Assembly: GCA_025766275.1 (NCBI GenBank)
Contig: JAFKAC010000002.1
Coordinates: forward strand, 2,232,001-2,296,000
Direction: 5' to 3'
Length of the DNA: 64,000 bases
Origin: Lactarius indigo
Taxonomy: Eukaryota > Basidiomycota > Agaricomycetes > Russulales > Russulaceae
Position numbers and translations under genes: made by a program
The notes under the pieces: generated by a model
What the model was told of the DNA's origin: nothing
Database searches by the model: none
What the model saw: only the letters and a program-made list of their open reading frames with translations
Part shown: positions 15,701 through 26,884 of the stretch, piece by piece
Numbering within the stretch: position 1 is the first letter of the stretch
Layout of the letters: every line of letters begins with the position of its first letter

Positions 15701-17363
15701 ATTCTTGCCCCAACATATCATCCGCAGCTCTCTACTAACCTCGATCCACTGCGTGCTCATGACACTTCTCAACCTGGCGTACACAACGTGTTAAGTCAAA
15801 ACTCGAATCCGTCAGCATACCCTGCCACGTCCATATACCCTTCCTCGTCACCTCGTACTCACGTAGAAGCAAGCCCCACCAATAATAATCCCTCTGTAGC
15901 TAATGCACCACCAAATAATCCATCACCCAAATTCAAGCCTGGAAATCCATCTCCCCGATCCCGCTCTCAAGCTGTTGCACCCCCTCAAGGGCCGACAAAT
16001 CCCGTTGCGGTGCACATCACAAACAGGACACCATCTCATGAAACTGGTTCTACAACTCTTCTAGGACAGACCCCGTCCTCACAAGGATCGATGCTGTTAC
16101 CGACGCCAATGTCACCGACGTCTCAGCCTCAGGTCATGGTGTCCCGTGTGGGAAACCACAGCGGCCGACAATCTGTCCTTATCCCAGCGCCTGTGCCCGA
16201 CATTTCGGGTGACCGTAACACCCACGCAGCTGCCCACACATTTGCTACCCCTGCTGCACGCCAGACCACCCGCCACTATCATAGCGCGTCCGCTCCTATA
16301 GTGCCTGTTTCTTCTATCTCACAACCTCCACCGGTCCGATCGCAAACGCAGCCTACTCCGAAGGTACCTGCCCCAGTATCACCAGTGCCCATCCGGTCTT
16401 ATTCAACCGCGCAAGCTGCGGGGGATCCTTACGCTACTCGACAAGTCTCGGGATATCCTTCCACCCCGGCCCCAAATTTTAGGCAGCTGAGGAACACGAT
16501 GCCATCCCCGTCGCAGGAGTCGGAATTAAATACCCCGTCGTCACTTGCCGTATCGACCAAGTTGCCTATTGTGTCCGATGAACCCATAGCGCCGGTGATG
16601 TCTACGCAATCGTACCAAGAGCCGAAGAAAAAGAGCGGTTTTTTCCAAGGGCTGTTCCGTTCAAAGTCCTCGGCTCAGAAGCAACACCCTCATGAATCCA
16701 AGACGATAGAAGCAGGTCTCCGCGCTCAGCCACCTCCTTCCAAGCCAGCACCCCCCAAGGCTCCTGGACCTTTGCAATATGAGTCGGACTCCAAGGTCGT
16801 CATCACGTCTTCAAAGCTGAAGAAAGGAAGGACTGCCGCCGCATCTCACCCTCCAGTGTTCGCTCCCGTGTCTCAGCCCCCACCGTCGCAACCACAACCG
16901 CCCCCGACACCTCGGGCACCCCCCCCAACGCCCTTCTCCCGATTTGAGGAGAGAATGAGCTCTGTCCCTAATGCATTTACCTCATTTCGAATTGGTTCAT
17001 CGAAGCGACATCGTACCATGTCTGGTGCATCGGCGGAAGCCGTCGATGGAACGAATGCTGGTGTATGTCTCCTAGTTCCGTTCTTCGATGGCGCTAATAG
17101 TTGACTACTCGCAGGCGAGCACCGTGCTGACTTCTCCGGCGAATTCAACACGGAGTCCCACACCAAAATTGCTTCCACCGCAACGAGACCCCCAGCAGGC
17201 AACCTATGTATGGCGAAACAAAGAAGAAGCGGAGGCCCTTCAGCGAGGCGGCGCACGACGGCGGCGCCCAGGTGTACACTTTGAAGGTTATGAAGATCAC
17301 CCCCAAGCAGAACGTCACAGGTTTAACTATGCAGTCCGGGCTCGCGATAAAGTCCGTAGTTGA
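12751..17363 (+). CDS. large disordered Pro/Ser-rich protein with heptad MSPxPxx repeat
   Basis: I do not recognise a family. From ATG 12751 (MNTYKLWKPTA) the protein is almost wholly low complexity: an N-terminal Ser/Pro/His region, a strongly charged Glu/Arg/Lys segment around 13480-13640 likely to form a single helix or coiled coil, then more than 800 Pro/Ser/Thr/Gln-rich residues including ten tandem MSPxPxx heptads at 14843-15052. A basic-hydrophobic patch, KKSGFFQGLFRSKSS, lies near 16630, and KGGFGGWLFHRE near 14400 resembles it. Introns near 13806-13880, 14138-14220 and 14339-14400 connect exons. The C-terminal exon after 17060 is uncertain: one splice frame ends about 17282, another reads FEGYEDHPQAERHRF and ends at 17363. 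It may be a cytoskeletal or membrane adaptor, but that is only a guess. Confidence 0.6.
14843..15052 (+). repeat. 21-bp coding tandem repeat, 10 units
   Basis: Ten head-to-tail units of 21 bp each encode a seven-residue unit MSP[VA]PQL or a close variant (the last two end LHP and PRP; the fourth ends PKP). Units differ mostly at third codon positions and at the V/A site, so the repeat is old enough to have drifted but keeps register exactly. Length variation between strains would be expected. Confidence 0.9.
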
Positions 17364-17690
17364 GGACCCGATTTTATATGCTGTCACTGCCTTTTTTTTC
17401 TTCTTTGGTCTTAATATTTCGCTGTGTGGTTGCCTTTATATCGTATATACGTACTCATTTACAAATCCTCCCCTACGAAGCTTACGAAGCTGTATTTATA
17501 ACTGTCGCACGGTGTATCATATCGTTAATACGCTGAATTGTATTCACGACCAAGTTCATGACACGATGGCAGCGGGGAGGTTTCGTCACGCACGACGCGT
17601 GACGCAACGCGTAACGTGCACTTGCGCAGACCTGCACCGTGACGCGTCTGAGTCTGCCGTTCTTTCTGCCGCCTACTCATAACATTAGTG
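17364..17690. other. intergenic region
   Basis: About 330 bp between two same-strand genes. It starts T-rich, as a 3' UTR would, and ends in a CpG-rich stretch with repeated ACGCG/GACGC words (17580-17645). ACGCG matches the MluI cell-cycle-box core that controls replication genes in yeasts. Given the primase gene just downstream this is suggestive only. Confidence 0.35.
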
Positions 17691-19480
17691 ATGCACAAGA
17701 GCAGTAGGAAAATAGTCGCAGAGGTTCAGGTGCACTCGGGCCTGAAATACCCACATAGGCTCAGCTTGTGGGACACCTTTTTGCTTTGCGATCCAGCGGC
17801 TCTTGATGTACGCTCTCAAATACAGATACGACCAGCCACCCACAGAAGATATCACTATCGAAGAGTTCGAAACTTGCGCCATAGATCGCCTCCGCGTCCT
17901 GTCCGAGATTGAATCGTGTTATGCGCGTAATAGGCCATTCGATGAGCTCAAAGAGATCACGCATTCGCAGAGTGAGAAACACATTCCGCTTGACCATAAC
18001 TCTGCGACCACCAAAGACAGAGACGGTCAACGAAGGAAGGACAATACCGGACATTTCGTGCTCAGATTGGCGTTTTGTCGATCGTGCGTTATGGCCCGTC
18101 TACCTGGGTTTGCAGCTGACCTTTCTGCAGGGAGGATCTCAGGCGGAGATTCGTGAAAGCAGAGACAACACTCTTCCGGGTCCGTTACATGAATACGACA
18201 ATCACAGAGCGAAGGGAATTTCACAAGTCTGGAGACTTTGATTGGACCCTGGTCAGCTTTATCACTTGAGGTATTTATAGCGCCTGAGATTGTATTTACA
18301 GGTGGAGGCGGAGGAGAGGACGAAGTATGCATCAGAACTCAAGTTGGTTCCCGATGCGAGTCCAGAGGACCAGTATCTTAAAGTGCGTGATTGCCCTCCT
18401 ATTTACCCCAACACCGACTGACTGATGTGCCGCAGGTTAGATGGACCCGCGTCCCTGATCTTGTCGAAAAGCGGAGAGTTCTTCTCAAAGACGGTTGGGC
18501 GTACGTCCCTAGCAGGGAGCTGTCGAGCATAGTGTTTCAGGAGTTCCAAACGCGTCTTGAACGGGCTCTAGCGGTAGTGTGCCACACGCACGCGAAAGGA
18601 CTGATACTGATTTGCAATAGATGACAGCAAAGGCAATTCCACGAATGGACGAAGATACTAGGCTGGAGCCAATCCTTGCCAATCTATCGCAAGGATTCAT
18701 CGCCGGTATCGGCTCGGAGTGGGGTGCCAACGAAAGCACTGGTGAAGAAATTAGAGCCGAGATGGTGGACGAGCTCGCACACAAGCACTTCCCAATGTGC
18801 ATGCGAAATCTTCAAGAGAACCTCAAGCGGAATCACAAACTCAAGCATTTCGGACGCCTGCAATATGGATTGTTCCTCAAGGTAATGTCTTGCGTCGTTG
18901 GAGGGCCAGGACTAGTCAACAAACACTGGACATACAGGCTCTAGGCTTATCTATCGACGAAGCCATGGTATTCTGGCGCAAGTCTTTCAGCGGTTACAAT
19001 GACGAAGATTTCAACAAAAAGTATAAATATAATATCCGGCACTCATACGGGTTGGAAGGCAGACGAGCGAACTACCCAGCGAAAAGGTACGCTTTGCTGA
19101 TCCGGGGGAGATAATAAAAGGCACGCTAACTTGTCACGAGCTGTCAACAAATTCTGATGAATGACCAACCTGGCGCCGAGGATTCACACGGATGTCCATA
19201 CCGCCACTTTTCCGCGGACAACCTCCAAACGGCACTGTTATCGATGTACTCTCCCCAGGGGCTGACAGAGGCCGATCTTCCAGAGATAATGGGTACGGTG
19301 AAGGCCGAAGCTTTTCATGTCGCGTGCACAAGGGTGTTTGAAATCACGCACGCGACACAATATGTTGCGAAGGGAGACGGTGTTGGATCTGGAGAGACGG
19401 TTACGCATCCTAATCAGTATGTGGCAGCGAGCAGAGCGTTAGAGCGTGCATCGACGGATGGTGATACTGTTATGAGATGA
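17691..19480 (+). CDS. PRI2: DNA primase large subunit
   Basis: This is the p58 subunit of DNA polymerase alpha-primase, which helps make the RNA primer and hands it to the polymerase. ATG 17691 gives MHKSSRKIVAEV. An intron (donor near 17767, acceptor at 17821) restores YPHRLSLYDQPPTEDITIEEFE, followed by AIDRLRVLSEIE. Later blocks include HFVLRLAFCRSEDLRRRF, VRWTRVPDLVEKRRVLL and GWAYVPSRELSSIV. The C-terminal iron-sulfur domain has four candidate cluster cysteines, in HFPMCMRNL, SCQQILM, HGCPYRHF and VACTRVFE. All introns keep frame, and TGA is at 19478-19480. It lies upstream of CHO1 on the same strand with about 125 bp between. Confidence 0.95.
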
Positions 19481-19604
19481 CTCGACTGTACTGTACCTGT
19501 ATTGGAGTGGTCTACATTTATGTAAGCTGAATGAAGCGCTGACTCGGTACTCGGGTCCTCGTGAGGGCTTTGGGCCCAACCACTCACAAGACTTGACGAG
19601 CACC

Positions 19605-20431
19605 ATGATCCAGCGAAAGGCCGAGCCAGCAAAGCCAAAGGACGACCATGATGATCAAGTAGCATGCGCACTCCAGCAATACAATGACACCGAGGGCCAT
19701 TTTTCACTTGTTAGGTGAGTCCAAGCGACCTGCCACACCTCCATTCCCCGAGCTGACTGGACCCAGGAATTTTCGACTGGCTGACCTTGTAACGATCATG
19801 AACGGATTTTGCGGGTCATTCTCCTTATTCTCTTCTGCAAACTATCTCGTAACGAGCGACGATTACTACCTTCGGAACGCCTTGCTCTTTCCGCTCGCTG
19901 GCCTGATATTTGACTTCTTCGACGGGAAGGTCGCCCGTTGGAGAAAGTCGACCAGCATGTTGGGTCAGGAGCTCGACTCACTGGCAGACTTGGTGCGTCC
20001 TCTTGCGTGTTCACCTCTTCACGTCCTCATTTCATCGGTCACAGATATCATTTGGGGTGGCACCCGCGGTTCTGGCCTTTGTCGTCGGCCTTCGCACGAC
20101 CCTCGACACGGTCGCCCTCACGTGCTTCATCTGCTGTGGGCTGGCACGTCTCGCTAGATTTAATGCAACCGTGGCGCTGGTGCCAAAGGACCCGACAGGA
20201 AAGGCACGCTATTTCGAAGGATTGCCCATCCCCTCCTCGTTGGCGTTGGTCGGGCTCCTATCTTACTGGGTAAAGAACGGGTGGATTGAAGGGAAGGAAG
20301 GGCTTCCCGGTGGGGTTATGACTGTATGGGGAAAGTCGGGAGGACACGGTGATCTCCACGTCGTGAGCCTCATATTCGGTGCATGGGCCGCGATGATGGT
20401 GAGTAAGACGCTTCGTGTTCCCAAGCCTTAA
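19605..20431 (+). CDS. CHO1: CDP-diacylglycerol-serine O-phosphatidyltransferase
   Basis: Phosphatidylserine synthase of the ER transfers the phosphatidyl group from CDP-diacylglycerol to serine. The first exon from ATG 19605 ends TEGHFSLVR. A 52-nt intron (19684 region to 19767) joins NFRLADLVTIMNGFCG. The CDP-alcohol phosphotransferase signature is intact: FDGKVARWRKSTSMLGQELD, followed by SLAD. A further intron leads to ISFGVAPAVLAFVVG and several membrane helices (TVALTCFICCGLARLARF; SSLALVGLLSYWV). The protein ends TLRVPKP at TAA 20429-20431. It lies in a same-strand run with PRI2 and NSE1. The competing PI synthase gene is about 5 kb away. Confidence 0.95.
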
Positions 20432-20611
20432 GTAAGACAAAAAAAAATATGCCCGCCCATAAATTGGTATTTTCCTACCCTGCTGTCATTCTCTGGATGT
20501 AGTTTTATTTCGAGCACATGAAATGAAAGAGGGCGATTGTGGGTGCACGCGCGCGTGAGCCGCCACGGTCCGTCGCGTCGCGTCAATATCGCGTCTTGTT
20601 CCCGAGTGGCC

Positions 20612-21924
20612 ATGGTTTCTTCGGGCGATGTACAACGTCTCTTCCTCCAGTCGGTCATCTCACGCAGGGTCCTTTCAGTCGACCTCGCGAAAGCCTTATG
20701 GAAGCAATCAGTCGAAGCTGTCAAAGGTGCTACCCCTTTCGTTTATAGCATAACGCGTCGGTCTCAATGTACGACTAGCTGCAGATGATACTATTCAGAT
20801 AAACGCGAACACAAACTCAGCGGACGGCTGGAGTGACTTTTTGGCCACCCTGAATAAATCACTGGATCCTTTGGATTTGGAGCTCTCGCGCACGCGTGAC
20901 GAAATTACGGGAAAGGAGATGTATGCCCTGGTAAATTGTTCTGCTACTATCCCTGTTCCAAATCTGTCGGTTTAAACAACCCTATAGGTCAATCGCAGAG
21001 ATGACGAGATTGCTCGTATCGCGAGTGACTATTCGCCACTCGAGATATCCTACTTCAGGGCCCTGGTATGCCTGCCACCTGTCCTCCAGTGATGGCCGCT
21101 GAACTGGACTCGGTACAGGTCGAACAGATCATGCTTGCCCCAAATAGCTCCTACTCCATCTCTTCCCTTGCAGCTCTCCGGGAGGTAAACGCACTAACGT
21201 CGCCAATGACCAAAACACAAGCCGAGAGCGTGTTGGCCAGCTTTGTCGCAAAGGGCTGGCTGCTGAAGAGCAAGTACGTCCGTGTTAAGTCCCGTTCCCC
21301 GTTGACGTCGACCTTATTCTTTAGAAAGGGTCGTTTTTCGCTGTCTCCACGTTCCTTGCTAGAACTTCAGCCCTATCTCAAGTCTACGTATCCAGACGAA
21401 ATTCTAGAATGCGTCATCTGCTTCGAGGTTGGGTTCGGCTATTGTTTCCCCTGAAAGCAAGCTGAGCGCAGACGACGACAGATCCTTACGCGTGGTCACA
21501 TGTGTCCCAAGGCTAAATGTAGAGTGGGGATGCACAACACCTGTTACGATACGTATCGTCGATCCGTTGGCAAATGCCCCCAGTGCAGCGAGGACTGGGG
21601 TAGAGCCGGGAACGACAAAGTAGTTCCCATTGGCGAGGCGGCCGCACCCAAAGATGAATGGCCACGCCGTACACGAAGAAGTTTGACGGAGAGCGAAGAC
21701 GGGGATGAAGATGTAGATGTGCCTATGGGAGATCCGGCGGAGTCTTCTCAAATGCCGGCACGTCGTAACCTGCAGCGCGCAGCAAGTGCCAGGTAGTGAC
21801 CGTTTGTCATGAGATTATTCCTAGCTGACCGTCCTTCAGTACTCCACATTCAGCGATGGGCGATGAGGAAGGAGGGGAACTGCCCCAACCGAAGAGACGA
21901 GAGAAGGGACGGCGGCGTGGTTGA
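20612..21924 (+). CDS. NSE1: Nse1, RING subunit of the SMC5/6 complex
   Basis: Nse1 is a winged-helix protein with a variant RING that acts in the SMC5/6 DNA-repair complex together with Nse3 and Nse4. ATG 20612 gives MVSSGDVQRLFLQSV. Introns near 20727, 20930, 21067 and 21276 join EISYFRALVEQIMLAP and ESVLASFVAKGWLLKSK. The C-terminal zinc-binding region reads CVICFEI, HMCPKAKC, MHNTCYDTY and KCPQCSEDW, the cysteine/histidine spacing of Nse1 RING-like domains. A final intron (21796-21840) leads to a basic tail ending KRREKGRRRG with TGA 21922-21924. All junctions are in frame. Confidence 0.92.
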
Positions 21925-21989
21925 CTATTATATGTGCAATAGTTACACGGGATTAGTATCGTCCCTGATACATCTATCCTATGGGTATT

Positions 21990-24900
21990 CTACCCCGCAG
22001 ATGGTGTACTATTAGATTGGTCGTTCCCTGTCAGAGTAGCGACTCTGCCATCCTCCCGGCTGTGCCATTGCTTGGTGAAGCCAAATCGGTCCTTCCCCCA
22101 GACCTGTTTTCTCCGCTTACGGCCTTCTCCGAACTCGTCATTCCACTTGCGAAGATCGGCGAGACTACCCAGAGACTCGGACGCGGAGGGCGTTATCTCT
22201 TTGAGGGCCTTTGCGAAATTATGAGGTCGAAGGACGCGCTGCGTGGCCGATTCAGAGTCGCCCGACGCCGGATGCGCGTTCTCCTTCCTCTCGGTATTGT
22301 TCGTCTGCAGAGTGTCTTGGTGGTCATTCTTGTTTCTGTCGACTACCCAAGGCACCGAGACGTTCTCCTTAACCGCATCTAGTGCTGCAGACACACAGGC
22401 ATCTAGGAAACGTTGCGAATCGGCGTTATGACACAAACCCTAAGGGGGTTTGACTTACGCTTCAGATCAGACCCAGAGAACGTGGGAGTATCCCGCGCAA
22501 GAGCTTTCAGATCGACGTCGGGAGATAGGGTCTCGTCCCGAAGAAGGATCTTCAGTATTTCTGGAGATCTGGTCAGAACGCGAGAGAATATGAGTTACCA
22601 AGAGACCTTCACTTGCCTTCACGTTCACCCTCCCCAGGCAGGTCAACCAGAAGTCTCCGAGGAAGCCGTCTCAGGACGGCGTCGTCGAGGTCGAATGGCC
22701 TGTTCGTCGCGCCTATAACGATGACGTTGTCCGCATTGGATGTCTTTAGGCCGTCCATTTCCTGCATGAATTCGGTAATGACACCACGATGCGCGGATCC
22801 ACCCCCCGAATTGCTGGAGGACGAACGGGCACCAAAGAGCGCATCGATCTCGTCAATGAAAACGACGCAAGGAGCTAACCTTCTGGCTAGCGAGAACACG
22901 GAGCGGACTAGCTTTTCTCCCTCTCCTACGTACTTTGGAAAATGGGTATAAGTCAGGCCGAATCAAGGGGAGAGCCTTAGAATCACAAACCATGTCCATG
23001 ACGTCGGAGGGAGAAATTACTAGCATGCGACACCCAGCCTCCTTTGCAAGAGCTCGGACAACCAGGGTCTTCCCTGTGCCGGGTGGTCCAAACAAAAGGC
23101 ACCCTCTCATGCTGTGCTCCTTAAGGATGCCTTGTTGAAACGCGGTTGGATGCAACATCGGCAGCGACACGATGGTTCGCACAGAGTCAATCGTGTGAGC
23201 GGGAAGGTGAACGTGAGCGAACGAGGTGGGCATTGACGCTGCAAGTCCCCTCTTTAGTAACGAATGAAGGGTTATCACTTCGCTCGGAGAACTTACCAGA
23301 GTCCACAATACACCCCAAGAGTCTGTGCTCATGCATATCTAAGGACGGCTCGTGCCTCACTGACTCTACAATGTCGTCCACTTGTGTGTCTGTTTCGTCG
23401 TCCCACGCTTTCCCGTGTTGCCCCCCGGCAGATCTACCAGCAGATCGTTGCATCCATGCTTTTCTGAGACCATGAGAGGCCCATCGACCAGCCCACGCGC
23501 CGCATACGTGGTCCCATAAAACAGAGGCTGCGGAGAGAGATGGCTTAACCATCTCTTGGCTATGTAGCGACGACGAGACGACGCGGCCAACGGCTTGGTC
23601 GGCAATTGATTTGACCTTGTGCCCAAGCTGTGATTCTGTTACCCCAATCCTCCCACATCTTAGCTGCATTTGACATGTTCTCTGGCGCCACAGGCTCAGC
23701 AGGGGGTTGTGCAAGCTCAGAAGATGGGGTAAACACGGAAGCAGCGCTGCGTGCCTCGAGCAGTCCTCCGATCGCCCCGATCGCCATCCGCATAGTCAAT
23801 TCATTGATCTCCCTTCTGCGCCCTACTCTGGAAGTCTTTTCGCGCAACAGAGACCGGGAGGCAGGAACTAACACAGAGGTACGCAGGAAACCCGAGTTAG
23901 TTGAGGAGTTGGAGTTCGGGATCTCGGACTGCGGACTAGGTCGACGCCCACCGAGTAATGGACTAAGGAGTGAAACGAGCGGATTTGCTCCACCAGGGCT
24001 TCCAAGGAACATAAAATTGGCGGGATTGGAGCCCGACTCTTCTTCGACGGGAATAGCCGTCACAAGCTTAGGTATTTCAGACTGCAGAGCACTGTCACCA
24101 CGCTCCCATTTCCGCAAGCGTTCCCGTAGGCGCCGTTCTCTGGCCTTCTCTGCGTGGTCTTCTTCACTCCAATCGGACCTCTCAAGTTTTGGCGTCGCGA
24201 CACCAGGACCTGCCTGACCATTGCTTGTCAACACATTCACCATGTCATGTGGACCGGGTGGCGGCGATGAAGGGGACGAAGTCGAAGGAAAGATAGGAGG
24301 GGTGATACCAAATATTATGGTCGTGGGATTTGTCACGGGAGACGTAGGTCGTGACAAGACACCTTGACGCCGCTGGCGGACTGCGGAGAGTAGAACCGGG
24401 TGTAAGGACGACCATGATGACGAGAGGGTTGAAAAGTCGCGGATGTATACGAGACGCGGTCTCTGGGTACCGTTTGAACTTCCTGCATCAGCAGGGGCTT
24501 GCAAATTTATGCACATTTCGAAGAAGGCCTTGGTTTTGACCACGTTCTTTTTCGACGAAGCCCCCCCTGACATTAGAGGTATTTGGGGTGGCAGGACAAG
24601 TTGGAACGTCATTTGAGACGGAGGATAGTATGTCGAGTCTTCTTCATAGTCATCATGTCTTGTGGTCGAAGAATTTTGAGAGGGAAAATGTAGTGGATTT
24701 TGGGGTAGTTCGATGAGCGATGCGGCTAAAAAACCAATTGCAGAAGCAACATCATGAGTACCCAGACATTACGAAACGACGGACGCACGTACCTTGCCCA
24801 AAATGACCCCATTCACCTGCCGCAATGTGCACCGCATCCAATACGACTACATCTGAGCCTGTTCGACGCGCAAGCTCACGTACGGTATCGTCGATTACAT

Positions 24901-25399
24901 AGTTACCACCTTCGATCGGGCAGTAAAGGGCAAGAGTTGGCTCTGTTGGTGGACCGCTCGGGGTTGAATATGTAGCTTTATGCTGCACTTGCGGGTGCAG
25001 GGCGAGGTACACGTTGTTCAAAATCTCTTCGAACACCTCGGGTGGGGGCAGAGTGGAAGGCTCAGGTTCAGGAAGAGATTGGTGCGCCCAGAAGAAGCTT
25101 TGTTCGATGGGAACCTCCAGAGCCTGTGACGGGACGCTCGATTCGCTTTTGCCATTTGAACCATCAGGCTCCTTGGCGGGAGTATCAGAGCTACTAGGGG
25201 ACGGTGCTGAGTCAACAGCTTGTGGACGCGTTGAGGACGTGGAGGCGCGCCGAGTGACACGAGTGCCCTTGGCCACGTTGTGGCGCAGGTCATTCCTTGG
25301 GTAACGCGCAGGGCCAGAATACGAAAGAAGGGCGCGAGTTGCGACCGAGGAGGTTTTCGTACACAGGCCAGTCCTGCGAAGGAGAATGCGAGAACGCAT
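21990..25399 (-). CDS. long AAA ATPase, probably mitochondrial (Msp1/ATAD1-like core)
   Basis: The N-terminus from ATG 25399 ([12 protein letters not shown]) is basic and Ser/Thr/Arg-rich, like a mitochondrial presequence. It is followed by about 500 residues of mixed disordered sequence ([30 protein letters not shown]). The single AAA module near the 3' end has Walker A GPPGTGKT (about 23065), Walker [11 protein letters not shown], a pore-type segment, [17 protein letters not shown] with the arginine finger, and SGSDLK. The tail reads [14 protein letters not shown] and ends at 21990. One intron (22561-22616) has a GC donor, GCAAGT. Near 23615 the frame shifts +1 between NRITAWAQ and [10 protein letters not shown] with no possible intron. 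The meiotic-clade AAA assignment is by motif; the long N-terminal part sets it apart from short Msp1. Substrates are unknown. Confidence 0.8.
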
Positions 25400-25579
25400 A
25401 CAAGCCGTGACGCGTGCTTGGAACAGTCAACGCGGCTATATTAGAACGCGCTTACGTTACGAAACAGGAATATGGTAGAGAAGATAAGGAAAACAAAACG
25501 AAATCAGCATTACAGCTCGTGGGCAATAACGTAGCAAAGAAAGCATGGTACTATAGTGGTATCTATTTGGAAACGTCTA

Positions 25580-26588
25580 TCACTTGGACTTGGGATTAGC
25601 CTGCGCTTCCCGTGCTTGCGCTCTCTCTGCAAGGTCGACACCAACGAGAATCTTCGAAGCCTTCCACAGCTGAACAAAGTTGATGATGTTCTTCGCAAGG
25701 AATATCCAGAACGACGAGAAGGCAACGGCCTCCGGCCATGTCAATCGCGCCAGCAACGGGTTCGTGAACCCAATGGGTGTTTTCACCCATTTCATGAGAT
25801 ATAACGCGACAAAGAACAGTTCATTTCCCGCGCACATCACGAAGAGCGTCCGCTGCACCATGCTATATCAGCAAGCGATAGTGTATGATTCAAAAAAACA
25901 CTCACTGAATCGTTGTAGTAGTACCATAGTATTCTGCTGACGTCGCTCGTGACTAACTTATGACTCCGCGAACCTGTAACAAGGGAACTGGATAGGGGCA
26001 ACACGTCAACAAATGAAAACCAAGGAGGGAAAAATGGTTTGGACATCACTCACCTGTACATGTGCATGTAGTGGCTCGCGAAGTCCAAAGAGATCAAAAA
26101 TTGGAAGAACAAAGCATATGATGGATATGCCGATGACAGGTAGCATAGAAGGCAGGATGTGGTGCACCTAATGCGACCGATAAGCTACTGGAACCGGGGA
26201 AGAGTGATGATGACATGTGACACCACCTATCAGTTACCATGTCCAGGACTGCGCCGAACTTGGAAGTCTGACCGAGAGCCCTCGCAGCTTGCCCATCCAC
26301 CGCATCCAACAGACAGGACAGACAATAGAGTAATGTGCAATATTTGGGGTGGTAGCTCATATAGTGGAGAGCCAATCCTGCAAGAATTATGCGACAGTAA
26401 CCTGGATCCCGATTGCACCACTGAGCATGTGGCAGAAAAAAGGATGAAAACTACTAACCAATAAGATTAGGCACGAAGAGGAATATATTTTCCGAATAGG
26501 ACTGCTGAGTAGCCAAGTCGACGGCATATTTTGAATCGACTACTTCGACAGAACCACCCTTGCGGCGATGAGCAGGGATTTTGGTCAT
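25580..26588 (-). CDS. PIS1: CDP-diacylglycerol-inositol 3-phosphatidyltransferase
   Basis: Phosphatidylinositol synthase of the ER uses CDP-diacylglycerol and myo-inositol. ATG 26588 starts MTKIPAHRRKGGSVEV, then FVPNLIGY and the signature LLDAVDGQAARALGQTSKFG, followed by AVLDMVTDR, which fits D-G-x2-A-R-x8-G-x3-D-x3-D. Later exons give TSCLLCYLSSAYPSYAL, FASHYMHMY, VSRILWYYYNDS and MCAGNELFFVALYLMKW, with several membrane spans. The protein ends AREAQANPKSK at 25580. All introns keep frame. The first Met is the only one before the conserved part. Confidence 0.94.
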
Positions 26589-26884
26589 GACAGGGGAAGT
26601 GATGAAAACGAGGTCACGAGTCGTGTGACTCCAACAGCTTATACCCTTCCCGGCGCTCAGCGCTCATCCGCCGCCGAATAAAAATGCAGTAAAAATGAGC
26701 CTTGAAATTCTTGAGCAAATAAACAAAAAAAGCAAGAATCATGCGAACAGGGTAAACGAATTAGGTAGAATGCGCGGGGCGTCGAACAGCCCACTTGCTT
26801 AGATACAAGAGCCAAAATCATAAACATCGAGCAAATCGTAAAAACCAAGTCCAGTCGCCAGTCGCTAAGAACGATACAAGGCAT

